DNA of 64,000 nt from Rhodohalobacter sulfatireducens (lineage in GTDB: Bacteria > Bacteroidota > Rhodothermia > Balneolales > Balneolaceae), in contig NZ_JAKLWS010000010.1 of the NCBI RefSeq assembly GCF_022012475.1, positions 1-64,000 on the forward strand, written 5' to 3'. The position numbers were made by a program, and so were the translations under genes. Below the pieces are notes generated by a model. That model was not told the origin of the DNA. It did not search any database and saw only the letters and a list, made by a program, of their open reading frames with translations. Below are positions 18,694-28,111 of the stretch, in pieces (position 1 is the stretch's first letter; every line of letters begins with the position of its first letter).

Positions 18694-19191
18694 TTGAAAA
18701 ACGAAAATCTTGAACAACAATTTTTAGACCAGGTAATGGACCATCAAGCCATTATACATAAAGTATGCGGTATGTACTGTGATAATGAAGAGGACAAAAA
18801 AGATCTCTTCCAGGAGATTCTTATCAACCTGTGGAAATCCTATCCCTCCTTTCGGGGAGACTCAACTTTTACAACATGGATGTACCGGGTAAGCCTGAAT
18901 TTAGCTTTTCAGCGATTACGGAAAACAGCAAAAAACATGGAGCAGGTAATGCTTCCGACCACCTTTGATACCATGAAAAGCTCCGGGAAAGAAGGCTTAC
19001 CGAACAGAGAAAAACAACAAATGTATGCTGCTATTGAGAAGTTAAACGAGGTAGAAAAAGCTATTGTAATGTTATACCTGGAAGAAAAAGGAAATGAAGA
19101 GATCGCAAAGATCATCGGAATCAGCCAAAATTATGTAAGAGTCAAAATGACCCGCATCAGAAGGAAACTCAAACAGATAGTGGAGGAATAA
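18694..19191 (+). CDS. ECF-type RNA polymerase sigma factor
   Basis: This is a sigma-70-related factor of 165 residues with only regions 2 and 4. Region 2 shows DLFQEILINLWKSYPSF and STFTTWMYRVSLNLAFQRLR (core and -10 binding). Region 4 shows LNEVEKAIVMLYLEEKGNEE and IAKIIGISQNYVRVKMTRIR (-35 recognition helix). Translation appears to start at TTG 18694; the next ATG (18736) would remove the first helix. The gene ends 4 bp before a co-transcribed membrane protein that is a likely partner or anti-sigma factor. Target genes are unknown. Confidence 0.88.
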   Translation: MKNENLEQQFLDQVMDHQAIIHKVCGMYCDNEEDKKDLFQEILINLWKSYPSFRGDSTFTTWMYRVSLNLAFQRLRKTAKNMEQVMLPTTFDTMKSSGKEGLPNREKQQMYAAIEKLNEVEKAIVMLYLEEKGNEEIAKIIGISQNYVRVKMTRIRRKLKQIVEE

Positions 19192-19195
19192 TACT

Positions 19196-19861
19196 ATGGA
19201 ACTTGAAACAATGAAAACAATCTGGAAAAAAGAGAGTGAAGAGCATTTTCAAAACAATCAAATAGAACAGGAAAAAATCCAATCACTTATGAAGTCAAAA
19301 TCACAGATGACCTTTGCTAAAATAAAACGCTCCATGCAGTTCAAATCCGGAACAGCGGGTATCATCGGAACGGGTGCTTTGATACTTGCCGCTTTTTACT
19401 TTTTTGGAGTTATAAAAGAGCCCCTTTCAGTTGCGCCATTCCTGAGTGTTATGGAGACGGGGGTTATCCTTTTTCTGATGGGGCTTATCTTGTGTGTTAC
19501 AGCTGTAGCCAATCTATTGAGTTACAACCGGGTTAAACAATTTGAGCAATCTTCAAAACCCCTAAAAAAGATGCTGAGTGAAAGCGTCACTATTCTGCGC
19601 AATATTATCTCACTGGGCATCTATTCGGATGCGATATTTGTACCGGTATTTTCTGGGTTTATCGCCTATAAATGGCTTTTCAACGACGGCCTTGTATCCG
19701 ATATCCGCCTTTTTTACCTGGTGCTTATCGTTTCCGCCGCAGCAGTACTTTCTTATGTTATAGCAAGCCGTTTTATGTATCAAAAACATGGTGGTAACCT
19801 CGAAAAACTACGTGGATATCTCAAAGAACTTGATTCAAACAATGGTATCCCTGTCAATTAA
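19196..19861 (+). CDS. Membrane protein encoded with the ECF sigma factor (putative anti-sigma partner)
   Basis: This 221-residue protein has a charged cytoplasmic N-terminus (about 50 residues, MKTIWKKESEEHFQNNQIEQ) and about four membrane segments, including GIIGTGALILAAFYFFGV, GVILFLMGLILCVTAVANLL, and two near the C-terminus (IFVPVFSGFIAYKWLF; FYLVLIVSAAAVLSYVIA). It lacks the HxxxCxxC zinc anti-sigma motif. The start is 4 bp after the sigma-factor stop, behind a GAGGAA box. Control of the sigma factor by sequestration at the membrane is inferred from this pairing only. Confidence 0.7.
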   Translation: MELETMKTIWKKESEEHFQNNQIEQEKIQSLMKSKSQMTFAKIKRSMQFKSGTAGIIGTGALILAAFYFFGVIKEPLSVAPFLSVMETGVILFLMGLILCVTAVANLLSYNRVKQFEQSSKPLKKMLSESVTILRNIISLGIYSDAIFVPVFSGFIAYKWLFNDGLVSDIRLFYLVLIVSAAAVLSYVIASRFMYQKHGGNLEKLRGYLKELDSNNGIPVN

Positions 19862-20068
19862 TCTTTTTGGGAGAGGGATTTATACGAAGACTTTACGAAT
19901 CTTGCTTTGCAGCTGGTTATAAAACCCAAACTAATCCATCACGTTATTTAAAACCAAAACCGGGATCACACCAAGCGGATTTCAAAAACAGCAATTTTCA
20001 ATAAGTAAATCTCATGTTGATTTATAATCTTAATGCTACAATTTATCCATTAATAAAAACTTGAGATT

Positions 20069-20464
20069 ATGAAAATCAAAGTTGTAGGTATTCCTGTTAA
20101 GGATCAGGAAAAAGCGCTGAAATTTTACACAGAGAAATTGGGGTTCATCAAAAAACGTGATTTTCCACTGGGTGAAGGAAACCGATGGTTGACCGTTGTA
20201 TCCAAGGATGAACAAGATGGTCCCGAGTTGCTCCTTGAACCCGCCCCCAATCATTTTGAACCTGCAAAGGTCTACCAAAAAGCAGTAAAGGATGCAGGTA
20301 TGCCGTATACCCAGTTCAGAGTAGATAATATTAAGGATGAATATGAACGGTTATCAGGTATTGGAGTTGAATTTAGTATGGAACCCACAGACATGGGTAC
20401 TTCCAAGGTGGCTATATTCGACGACACTTGTGGCAACAATATGATGATCGTTGAAATGTTATAA
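20069..20464 (+). CDS. VOC superfamily (glyoxalase/bleomycin-resistance-like) protein
   Basis: The 131-residue protein has the two beta-alpha-beta-beta-beta modules of vicinal-oxygen-chelate proteins: IPVKDQEKALKFYTEKLGF at the start and VEFSMEPTDMGTSKVAIFDD near the end, closing with GNNMMIVEML. The fold covers metal-dependent lyases, dioxygenases and binding proteins, and the metal ligands cannot be fixed here. It is free-standing, preceded by a 207-bp gap. The substrate is unknown. Confidence 0.82.
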   Translation: MKIKVVGIPVKDQEKALKFYTEKLGFIKKRDFPLGEGNRWLTVVSKDEQDGPELLLEPAPNHFEPAKVYQKAVKDAGMPYTQFRVDNIKDEYERLSGIGVEFSMEPTDMGTSKVAIFDDTCGNNMMIVEML

Positions 20465-20762
20465 AGCAAAATCAAAACGATCTGTATTCGCATTAAACGC
20501 TTTCTCAAGACACTTCCTTTACCTTTTGGATGAAAAGCGGAACTGTCTCTTGCAGTAAAAATCAAAGCATATCATCAACAACTCGGCATTTAAACACCTC
20601 AAGGTCAGGTTGCCACTTTGAAATTGCCAATTGTTTTTAAAAGGTTTTACTGTTGATTTAAATATCGTTGGGATAGCTAACGAACAGTAGGAGTATGAGG
20701 GTACAAGTTCATTCCCTTCGATTGCTAAATAAAATCTTAACCCAAAAAGAGAGATAATTACA

Positions 20763-21098
20763 ATGGAAAATCCTGTTGAACACCAAGTCAAGGCCTTCAA
20801 CAACCGGAATATTGACGCATTTCTAAAAGCCTTTTCTTCTGACGTGAAAGCTGAAAACGGAAGCGGTGAAGAAATGATGAGTGGTCTTGATGAATTTCGC
20901 GCTTTTTATGAGAACCTGTTTAATAATAGCCCTGAACTTCATTGTGACATCATCAACCGAACAAAAGTTGGTGACTGGATCATTGACGAGGAAAAACTTG
21001 AAGGCCTCAAAGCTGAAGGTTTTCCAGAAGAGGCACATGCTGTAGTTGCCTATACCGTCAACGATGGGCAGATTACATTCGTACGGATGTTTTCATAA
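20763..21098 (+). CDS. SnoaL/NTF2-like small protein
   Basis: The 111 residues match the NTF2-like fold, opening with the characteristic VEHQVKAFNNRNIDAFLKAF helix pair. GLDEFRAFYENLFNNSPELH and VGDWIIDEEKLEGL follow, with a closing strand VAYTVNDGQITFVRMF. Such proteins are small-molecule isomerases, hydrolases or binding proteins. No catalytic residues can be assigned with confidence. It is a single gene, with a roughly 300-bp gap upstream in which I see no other feature. Confidence 0.8.
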   Translation: MENPVEHQVKAFNNRNIDAFLKAFSSDVKAENGSGEEMMSGLDEFRAFYENLFNNSPELHCDIINRTKVGDWIIDEEKLEGLKAEGFPEEAHAVVAYTVNDGQITFVRMFS

Positions 21099-21284
21099 TT
21101 CCAATATTTTTTAAATACTTCAGACACAAAAACAATACTGCGTTAGTATCATCTTGACTAATGTGCAGAGATAAGGTATATCCTCTCTGTCTTCTACCGA
21201 TTTCTAGTTCCCCCATTTTGTAGTACATTCTGTTTGTAATCAACCTTTACCATTCAGTAGATCATTATTAGTGAGGAGCTTGAA

Positions 21285-22157
21285 ATGAAAATGTCTTCAG
21301 CACCGAGATTATTAACTCTTTTACTGCTTTCAATTTTATTTTGCGCAACGGGGAATGATGATAATGCACCTGACAGTATCGTATCATACAAGACGATTGG
21401 TGAGACAGAACTTAAACTACACATCTTCACCCCGGAAGGATATGAGACGTCCGATAACAGACCTGCCATCGTCTTCTTCTTTGGCGGAGGGTGGAAAGGT
21501 GGATCGCCAAGCCAGTTTTACCCGCAAAGCAGGTACCTCGCTTCTCGCGGTATGGTGGCGATATCCGCAGAATACCGGGTGGAGTCCCGGCATAACACAA
21601 CCCCGCGAGAGTGTGTATTGGATGGCAACTCGGCGATCAGATGGATAAGGCAACATGCCGGTGAACTGGGTATAGATCCAGAACGAATTGCAGCAGGTGG
21701 CGGGTCAGCAGGTGGTCATGTGGCGGCCGCCACAGCAATAACAGATGGGTTTGAGGAAGAAGGGGAAGATCTGAGTATACCCTCCCGTCCGGATGCGCTG
21801 GTATTATTCAATCCAGTATTTGATAATGGACCCGAGGGTTATGGTCATTCTCGTGTCAAGTCATACTGGAAGGAGTTCTCTCCAATGCACAATATAGACG
21901 ATACTGCACCACCAACCATCGTCTTCCTTGGTACTGAGGACAGTCTTGTCCCGGTGAGTACAGCCAGGAAATATAAACGCCTGATGGAAGAAAAGGGCCG
22001 CCGCTGCGATCTCCATCTTTATGAGGGGCAGCCTCACGGTTTCTTTAACTATAGTAGTAGAGAATACTACAACAAGACGGTCATCGAAATGGATCGCTTC
22101 TTGAGCTCTTTAGGATATCTGGATGGTGAGCCAACATTGCAGAACGAGCAGGATTAG
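21285..22157 (+). CDS. Secreted alpha/beta-hydrolase (carboxylesterase, BD-FAE/acetyl-esterase-like)
   Basis: The 290-residue product has an N-terminal export signal (MKMSSAPRLLTLLLLSILF) with a possible cleavage or lipid site near FCATG. The catalytic domain shows the oxyanion loop FFFGGGWKGG (about 65-74), the nucleophile elbow GGGSAGGHVAA with Ser in GxSxG, the acid in GTEDSLVP and the His in GQPHGFFNY. The pattern fits esterases that remove acetyl or feruloyl groups from plant polysaccharides, although other esters are possible. A GTGAGGAGC box precedes the start. It may act with the xylanase and GH43 proteins encoded elsewhere in the window. Confidence 0.82.
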   Translation: MKMSSAPRLLTLLLLSILFCATGNDDNAPDSIVSYKTIGETELKLHIFTPEGYETSDNRPAIVFFFGGGWKGGSPSQFYPQSRYLASRGMVAISAEYRVESRHNTTPRECVLDGNSAIRWIRQHAGELGIDPERIAAGGGSAGGHVAAATAITDGFEEEGEDLSIPSRPDALVLFNPVFDNGPEGYGHSRVKSYWKEFSPMHNIDDTAPPTIVFLGTEDSLVPVSTARKYKRLMEEKGRRCDLHLYEGQPHGFFNYSSREYYNKTVIEMDRFLSSLGYLDGEPTLQNEQD

Positions 22158-22265
22158 GAAAACTGTAATTCGTTCTCCCTTGTCAAGTTTTGGTTAAGCT
22201 CATCAGATCTGCCATATCAGACTGATATTTCAAAACCTCCTTGTGTATTTTGTTGGTAAGGCCAT

Positions 22266-22305
22266 GCCGGTTCTTGCCCGCTATCTATTTATTAGTTACC
22301 CTTTC
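22266..22305 (+). repeat. 40-bp dispersed repeat (copy 2)
   Basis: It is 33 of 40 bases identical to 14174-14213 and lies about 90 bp upstream of the acetyltransferase start. It keeps the blocks TTCTTGCCCGC and TTATTAGTTA. The function is unknown. Confidence 0.5.
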
Positions 22306-22392
22306 ACTCTTCAACTTTCTTATAAAAATAAGTGCCTGAAGTATATATGAACTCTCATTAGACATTTGGTAAACCTACTCAATTCTTGTTCT

Positions 22393-22956
22393 ATGACCGA
22401 AAAACAGAAAATGCTCGCCGGTAAATTGTATGATCCGGGCGAACCCGAATTGGCAAAAATGCGGCAGATTGCCCGCCAAAAAACTGAGAAGTTTAACAGA
22501 ACATCTCATAATGAAAGCCAAAAAAGAGTTGACATTATTAAATCCCTATTCGGATCAACAGGTCAAAATATTCACATTGAACCATCCTTTCGATGTGACT
22601 ACGGGAGAAATATTCATGTCGGTGAAAATTTTTATGCAAACTTTGATTGTGTGATTTTAGATGTAGCCGAGGTACGTTTTGGCAATAACTGTTTATTAGC
22701 TCCCCAAGTTGGTATTTATACAGCAACACATCCCCTGTTACCCCACGAGAGAAACAGTGGGTTAGAATTGGCAAAACAAATTACGATAGGTGATAACTGC
22801 TGGATTGGAGGACATGCAACAATTAATCCTGGAGTTCAACTTGGAGACAATGTGGTTGTGGCATCAGGGGCGGTCGTGACGAAGAGTTTCGGCGATAATG
22901 TAGTAATCGGCGGAAATCCTGCCAAGGTTATTAAAGAATTACCTATAAATGAATGA
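22393..22956 (+). CDS. maa: Sugar O-acetyltransferase (Maa/LacA/NodL type)
   Basis: This enzyme transfers an acetyl group from acetyl-CoA to a sugar hydroxyl. The protein begins MTEKQKMLAGKLYD, the classic N-terminus of maltose acetyltransferases, which fixes the start at ATG 22393 rather than an upstream TTG at 22366. It is 187 residues. The left-handed beta-helix hexapeptide repeats follow (IGDNCWIGGHATINPGVQLG and DNVVVASGAVVTKSF), with the catalytic His in YTATHPL. The acceptor sugar is not predictable. A 235-bp gap upstream contains the dispersed repeat. Confidence 0.88.
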   Translation: MTEKQKMLAGKLYDPGEPELAKMRQIARQKTEKFNRTSHNESQKRVDIIKSLFGSTGQNIHIEPSFRCDYGRNIHVGENFYANFDCVILDVAEVRFGNNCLLAPQVGIYTATHPLLPHERNSGLELAKQITIGDNCWIGGHATINPGVQLGDNVVVASGAVVTKSFGDNVVIGGNPAKVIKELPINE

Positions 22957-23194
22957 TAGAGATGTGTCTTGCACTGGTATCATTCTAAAAAGTCGATTCT
23001 ATTTTTGAAATTCTATTCAGCGCACCACTTCTGCAGTTGCTTACTGCATGCAGTTTATACGCCCATTTGCTGAAAAATTGCGAAGAAGAAGTGAGTTTTC
23101 GCGAGACCGGGCCTTCCTTTTTGAATAAATCTGAGCTTCAATGTGAAACTCAAAATACTAACCCAGGGAATCCATCATGAAATCAGGTCTGTGA

Positions 23195-24361
23195 TCAGAA
23201 AAACAGCTCTGAAACTCCAAGGGCAAGAAGCGGCAGAAGGAAGAACACCGATACAATATACGCTCCCACAAACCATTTCCTCTTTTGGGTCATTTCGGCC
23301 ATTTTTTCGGCGATGGTCGGTGGAACATTACGCAGAAATGGAATGGAGAAAATTAGCAGAATAGCAAAAACATTGAAGAGTAAGTGAAGCAGTGCGATCT
23401 GAAATGCCAGTACAGCCGTCGCCCCGGTAATAGCCATTGCTGCAAGCAATGCTGTAACTGTTGTACCGATATTTCCTCCAAGTGTAAAGGGATAGACCTG
23501 TTTCATGGACATAACCCCACTTCCGGCCATCGGAACAATCAATGAAGTGGTTGTGGATGAGGATTGAACCAAAACCGTAATTGCCGTACCTGCACCGATT
23601 CCGGAGATCGGCCCACGGCCCACGGCAGTATTCATGATTTCAAGAGCTCGCCCTGTCATAAGCCTTTTTAGTATTTTCCCAATCGTGTGGACAACAAAAA
23701 GGATGAGGCCCACACCAAGAATGATAAGAAATATCCCCTGCCAGACTCCCTGGATCAGCGATGAAGACCACATAATCAGATTTACTAAAGGAGCAATTGC
23801 AAATGAGACAATATTAAAACTACTCACACCTACATCTGCCATGGCTATATCGCCTGAAAAAAACCCGGCTAACCATAGGGAGGCATGTTCAAGAGGATGA
23901 AAAAGAAGTTCAATCGGTAAAATCAACAGAACAGCAAAAACATTAAAACTGTCGTGAACGGTAGCAGCTGAAAAAGCTCGTTTAAATTCTTCACCGTCCC
24001 TTACATGCCCCAGGCTTACAATTGTGCTTGTAAGCGAGGTACCGATATTGGCTCCCATAATCATCGGTATCGCCATCGACATCGGTAATCCTCCCGCAAC
24101 CAAGCCGACAATAATGGATGTGACAGTACTTGAGCTTTGTATTGCCGCTGTGGCAACAACTCCAATCATCAACGCGATGATGGGATTCGTGGCAAATTCA
24201 AATAGTTGAGCTGCGGCTCCTCCTGTGGCAATTTCAAAACCATCTCCAATGATAGATACTGCAACCAAGAGCAAGTAAACGAGTGCTGCTACGGCACCCC
24301 ACTTGATGAGATGTCTGTAACTATCAAAAATACCCGAACTCTTTGTTTCAGCCTGTTCCAA
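23195..24361 (-). CDS. Na+/phosphate symporter family protein (NptA-like)
   Basis: The 388 residues form a sodium-phosphate cotransporter core with an internal duplication. Each half carries the signature re-entrant loop: QSSSTVTSIIVGLVAGGL (about 70-87) and QSSSTTTSLIVPMAGSG (about 267-283). About ten membrane segments are visible. There is no C-terminal PhoU-like domain, which many bacterial members have, so this is the short form. It imports, or in some bacteria exports, phosphate using the sodium gradient, fitting a marine host. It is a single gene. Confidence 0.9.
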   Translation of the reverse strand: MEQAETKSSGIFDSYRHLIKWGAVAALVYLLLVAVSIIGDGFEIATGGAAAQLFEFATNPIIALMIGVVATAAIQSSSTVTSIIVGLVAGGLPMSMAIPMIMGANIGTSLTSTIVSLGHVRDGEEFKRAFSAATVHDSFNVFAVLLILPIELLFHPLEHASLWLAGFFSGDIAMADVGVSSFNIVSFAIAPLVNLIMWSSSLIQGVWQGIFLIILGVGLILFVVHTIGKILKRLMTGRALEIMNTAVGRGPISGIGAGTAITVLVQSSSTTTSLIVPMAGSGVMSMKQVYPFTLGGNIGTTVTALLAAMAITGATAVLAFQIALLHLLFNVFAILLIFSIPFLRNVPPTIAEKMAEMTQKRKWFVGAYIVSVFFLLPLLALGVSELFF

Positions 24362-24782
24362 AATTTATGCAGCTCATTGTTGTTCGATATCTCTTGATTA
24401 AGATACAAATCAATTTTTATGCTAATGTTACCTCAATGTTAAGCGGTAAAACCTTTATTGAACTTTATAACATATTGGAGGTGTCATCTTGATTGTTTCC
24501 TAACTCGTTTAAGTAAAAACCTTTTGTGAACAAGTGTCATTTCGAACATTATTTTGATGGTATTACTTTTGGAAAGAAAACTCTCCACAAATGAACTAAG
24601 CTTTTTTCATCGTCTTATTTAATGGTATTTTTGCCTATGAGTATGTAATGCTTGAGCAGTTATTTGATATTTTTTTATCAACAAGAGACAATTATACTTT
24701 GAAATTCATCTAATATTATCCTTAAACTTTAATTCTCAGATAGTTTGATAAGAGAGAAAAAAAATCGTCCAACGAATCGAGA
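24362..24782. other. 421-bp A/T-rich divergent promoter region
   Basis: This gap separates the minus-strand symporter gene from the plus-strand FG-GAP gene and must hold both promoters. It is A/T rich with T-runs. I see no gene and no clear operator. Confidence 0.4.
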
Positions 24783-25985
24783 ATGAATATGAAACCACAC
24801 AAGTTTTCTACACTGCTTTTGCTATTCACCATACTCGGCTTTGGTATTACAACAGCCCAAACACAATACAGGGATGTTACAAGCACACATCTCCCCTCCG
24901 CCCCGGATCTTCATGCCCTTGGATCCGAATTTGTAGATGTGGATAAAGACGGTGACCTGGATATCGCACTTGCTGTGGAATATGGTGCCAACCGGCTTTA
25001 CATCAACGACGGACAGGGACGTTTTCGCTGGAAAGAGGGGGCTTTTGGCCGGGCCTCTCATGATACAGAACATGTGGTGGGAACTGATTTTAATCAAGAC
25101 GGACATGTGGATTTCATTTTCATTGCAGAAGATGATCAAACACATCAACTTTTTTTCGGAAATTCCGATGGAAGCTTTTCTGATGAAAGTGACCGAATTC
25201 CGGCGATGAGCGAGGGGAATGCCCTGGCAGTCAGTGATCTGAATGGGGATAATTTACCGGATATCGTTGTTGGGAATACCGGTGAAGAAAACCAGAACTT
25301 TTTGTGGTTGAACAATCCCGATCAGCCCGGCCGTTTTATGGATGTGACCCGTGAACGGTTGCCACAGATTCAGGATAATACGCAGGGTATTGCACTGGCA
25401 GATATCGATAAAGATGGAGACCCGGATATGGTACTTGGCAATGAAACACCACCCAATGCCCTCTTCCTAAACGATGGTAACGGGCACTTCTCAGACCATT
25501 CGGATCGCCTTGACCTTGTCACTCTACTGGAAACGCGAGAAGTACATGTGCGGGATTTTACCGGGGACGGCCACCTGGACATCCTCTTTTTTAACCTGAC
25601 AAGTAATAATACAGGTTGGGATAAAAATCCAAGGGTTCGTCTGCTGGTGAATGACGGACAGGGACAGTTTAACGATGAAACCCCTGACCGTTTGCCATAC
25701 AATTCGTTTTCCGTTTACGCCGGCATACCTGTAGATCTGAACCGGGATGGTTCACTGGATATCCTCCTCGGGCCGATCCAGATTCCGGGATTTGTTCCAC
25801 TGCAAGTTCGTGCATATATCAATGATGGCAGCGGATATTTCAGAGACAAAACGGAAGATTATATTCCTGAAGAAACTGTGGGACGAGGCTGGGGTTTTGA
25901 AGCTGGAGACCTCAACGGGGATGGCAAAAATGATATCTTCATAGGCGGTTGGGGAACCCAGGCACGTTTATTGCTTGCCAATTGA
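24783..25985 (+). CDS. Secreted FG-GAP/VCBS beta-propeller protein
   Basis: The 400-residue product has a signal peptide ending around GITTAQ (residue 26). The mature part is a run of seven calcium-binding FG-GAP/VCBS-type repeats, each with a DxDxDGxxD loop: DVDKDGDLDIALA, DFNQDGHVDFIFI, DLNGDNLPDIVVG, DIDKDGDPDMVLG, DFTGDGHLDILFF, DLNRDGSLDILLG and DLNGDGKNDIFIG. Seven blades predict a closed propeller. No C-terminal secretion or sorting domain is present, so the product is probably periplasmic or released. Such domains bind ligands or surfaces; no enzymatic site is visible. A second ATG two codons in (24789) is equally possible. Confidence 0.83.
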   Translation: MNMKPHKFSTLLLLFTILGFGITTAQTQYRDVTSTHLPSAPDLHALGSEFVDVDKDGDLDIALAVEYGANRLYINDGQGRFRWKEGAFGRASHDTEHVVGTDFNQDGHVDFIFIAEDDQTHQLFFGNSDGSFSDESDRIPAMSEGNALAVSDLNGDNLPDIVVGNTGEENQNFLWLNNPDQPGRFMDVTRERLPQIQDNTQGIALADIDKDGDPDMVLGNETPPNALFLNDGNGHFSDHSDRLDLVTLLETREVHVRDFTGDGHLDILFFNLTSNNTGWDKNPRVRLLVNDGQGQFNDETPDRLPYNSFSVYAGIPVDLNRDGSLDILLGPIQIPGFVPLQVRAYINDGSGYFRDKTEDYIPEETVGRGWGFEAGDLNGDGKNDIFIGGWGTQARLLLAN

Positions 25986-26101
25986 CTTCTCTAATATAAC
26001 TTTGACACCAAACAAATTTATCTCCACTATCCATAGATTAAGTCTATAAGCAAAACTGGCTGGTGGTGTCGAATAGATCAATTTCCTTACCTGTTTTATA
26101 G

Positions 26102-26347
26102 CTGTTTCATACCTGTGGTACAGTTGCACTTTGGATTCACAAATACCTGGCCATATCCGAATTCCTTTTTTTAAAAGTTTGGGGTGAACAAACGCAAACA
26201 CCCGATAACTGTATCGTCGAGAGAATGGACGACCGCCGAAATGCGATGCTATCATGGGACGCCGTTCCCGATGCCACCGGCTACGTTATTTATTGGAGCA
26301 TTGAGGAAGAAAGCCTGAACCTCTCCCCCATGAGGGATATGAGCTAA
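26102..26347 (+). pseudogene. Remnant of a fibronectin type III domain
   Basis: An open stretch from 26102 to a TAA at 26345-26347 contains AMLSWDAVPDATGYVIYW, the first strands of a fibronectin type III domain, followed by SIEEESLNLSP and the stop. The rest of the domain is missing and the upstream residues look random, so this is a broken gene fragment rather than a small gene. It lies between the FG-GAP protein and the xylanase, and probably marks a deleted secreted protein. The 117 bp between the FG-GAP stop and this fragment, and the 162 bp after it, show nothing else. Confidence 0.55.
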
Positions 26348-26509
26348 GAGCCTTCATACCGTACAGGGAGTTTATTACTGAATGAAAACGGTATTAAAGA
26401 GAAATAGGGTTATTTATACGAAATAATCTGATATTTTTCTGTATTACGTTAATTAGTATCTGTCACTCTTTAAAATCGATATTCATACAAATTCAATAGT
26501 GAGGATAAG

Positions 26510-27667
26510 ATGATGAAGCATAATCACTCAATCGACAGAAATACCCGGTCAACTCTTTTTCTGATTCTCTTTTTGATCATCATTGGATGCACAAATGAGC
26601 AACAGAACCTGGAGTCATCCGACTCAAACTCATTATCAAATTCTTACCTGCATGATTTTAAAATTGGTGTAGCACTGAACCATTCCCAAGTGGCCGGAGA
26701 AATACCACGGGTCACTCCATTGATCCGGCAGCATTTTAATTCCATCACCCCGGAAAATCTGCTGAAATGGGAACGGGTACATCCAAATCCCGACGAATAT
26801 AATTTTACTCCAGTGGATACTTTTGTTGAGTTCGGTGTAGAGAATAAGATGTTTATTGTTGGGCATACATTGGTATGGCATTCACAGGTTCCGGATTGGG
26901 TCTTTGAAACAGAGAACGGCGAAGCCGTCGGCAGGGAAGAACTTCTACAGAGAATGAGAAATCATATACAAACAGTTGCAGGCCGATACCAGGGACGCAT
27001 AGACGGCTGGGATGTCGTCAACGAAGCTGTGTTGGATGAAGGCGGCATGCGAGAATCAAAATGGTATGAATTGGTGGGAGAAGATTACGTCCAGAAAGCA
27101 TTTCAGTATGCCGGTGAAGCCGCTCCGGACGCTGAGCTTTATTACAATGATTATAACCTGTGGATTCCTGAAAAACGGGAAGCTGCAATTGCACTGGTGA
27201 AAAGCCTGCTGGAGAATAATATCCGCATTGACGGTATAGGCATGCAGGCTCACCTGAAAATAGATACTCCTTCTATCGAAATGATGGAGGAGAGCATCAT
27301 TGCCTTTTCGGAATTGGGCCTGAAAGTTATGATTACCGAACTCGACATTGACCTCCTGCCTCGGGAAGAACAAGCAGATGTTGAACTTCCTGAAAATAGC
27401 CCGGTACCTGATGCCCTTAATCCATTCACTGAAAACCTGCCGGACTCAATGCACCAGGAACTTGCAGACCGTTATTCAGCTCTGTTTGAGCTATTTAAAA
27501 AGCACAGTGATAAAATAGAGCGTGTGACGTTTTGGGGACTCAATGACGGACAATCCTGGCTTAATAATTTTCCAATTCGCGGACGAACGAATTATCCGCT
27601 TCTTTTTGACCGTGAGTTTGAAGCCAAACCTGCATTTGAAGCCGTCTTAGAAGCAGCTAAAGATTAG
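26510..27667 (+). CDS. GH10 endo-1,4-beta-xylanase lipoprotein
   Basis: This retaining endoxylanase cleaves the xylan backbone. The 385 residues begin with a lipoprotein signal (lipobox LIIIGC, Cys at about 28), so the enzyme is membrane anchored. The TIM barrel keeps the family's landmarks: PENLLKWERVHPNPDEYNF, GHTLVWHSQVPDW, the acid/base Glu in GWDVVNEAV, YYNDYN, GIGMQAHL, the nucleophile Glu in MITELDIDLLP, and the closing FWGLNDGQSWLN. The length is that of a single-domain GH10 plus linker, without a carbohydrate-binding module. It is a single gene; the esterase at 21285 and the GH43/SGNH pair at 61.8-63.6 kb are plausible functional partners. Confidence 0.93.
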   Translation: MMKHNHSIDRNTRSTLFLILFLIIIGCTNEQQNLESSDSNSLSNSYLHDFKIGVALNHSQVAGEIPRVTPLIRQHFNSITPENLLKWERVHPNPDEYNFTPVDTFVEFGVENKMFIVGHTLVWHSQVPDWVFETENGEAVGREELLQRMRNHIQTVAGRYQGRIDGWDVVNEAVLDEGGMRESKWYELVGEDYVQKAFQYAGEAAPDAELYYNDYNLWIPEKREAAIALVKSLLENNIRIDGIGMQAHLKIDTPSIEMMEESIIAFSELGLKVMITELDIDLLPREEQADVELPENSPVPDALNPFTENLPDSMHQELADRYSALFELFKKHSDKIERVTFWGLNDGQSWLNNFPIRGRTNYPLLFDREFEAKPAFEAVLEAAKD

Positions 27668-27825
27668 TGTCGAGATATCGGTAAAAGTTATTTGTATCTG
27701 CCATTCGTTTGGAGCAATCAGTTTTTATTATTCTCACACAGTACCGATCGTATAATCGTTGAATGGAGAATCCAGGCGTGTTGATTATTTACCAATTGAA
27801 TGTGTCTGTGTAAATCAAGCATACA

Positions 27826-27983
27826 ATGAACTACCCCGGGGCAAAGCCCGCGAGGTATCAACGAAGAACCCATAACATTTTGGTCAAAACGTGTCTTATT
27901 TTTGGAGTGTCCCACTTCAAAGGAGGATTTTTATCTTTTTCGAGCCAGAGGGTCGGGGAATTAAACCACTTATCATAAAACAG
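27826..27983 (+). repeat. Dispersed non-coding repeat, short copy
   Basis: It begins ATGAACTAC and carries GCCCGCGAGGTATCAACG; it ends with TTAAACCACTTATCAT. The same start and end, in the same order, border 51978-52301, where an extra roughly 165 bp lies in the middle. A short hairpin near the start (ACC-CGGG against CCCG-GAGGT) is kept in both. It sits in the 444-bp gap downstream of the xylanase, which otherwise looks empty. It is probably a non-autonomous element or its remnant. Confidence 0.6.
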
Positions 27984-28111
27984 TTTCCCACTTATGGGAA
28001 TATTTATTTGCCAAATTTCTATTACAGATGTTTATTTTGGCATTAACAACTTGAAAACCAGCAGCTTAATCATCAGACTGTGTATTGTTTTTTTTAAAAA
28101 ATGGATAAGAT

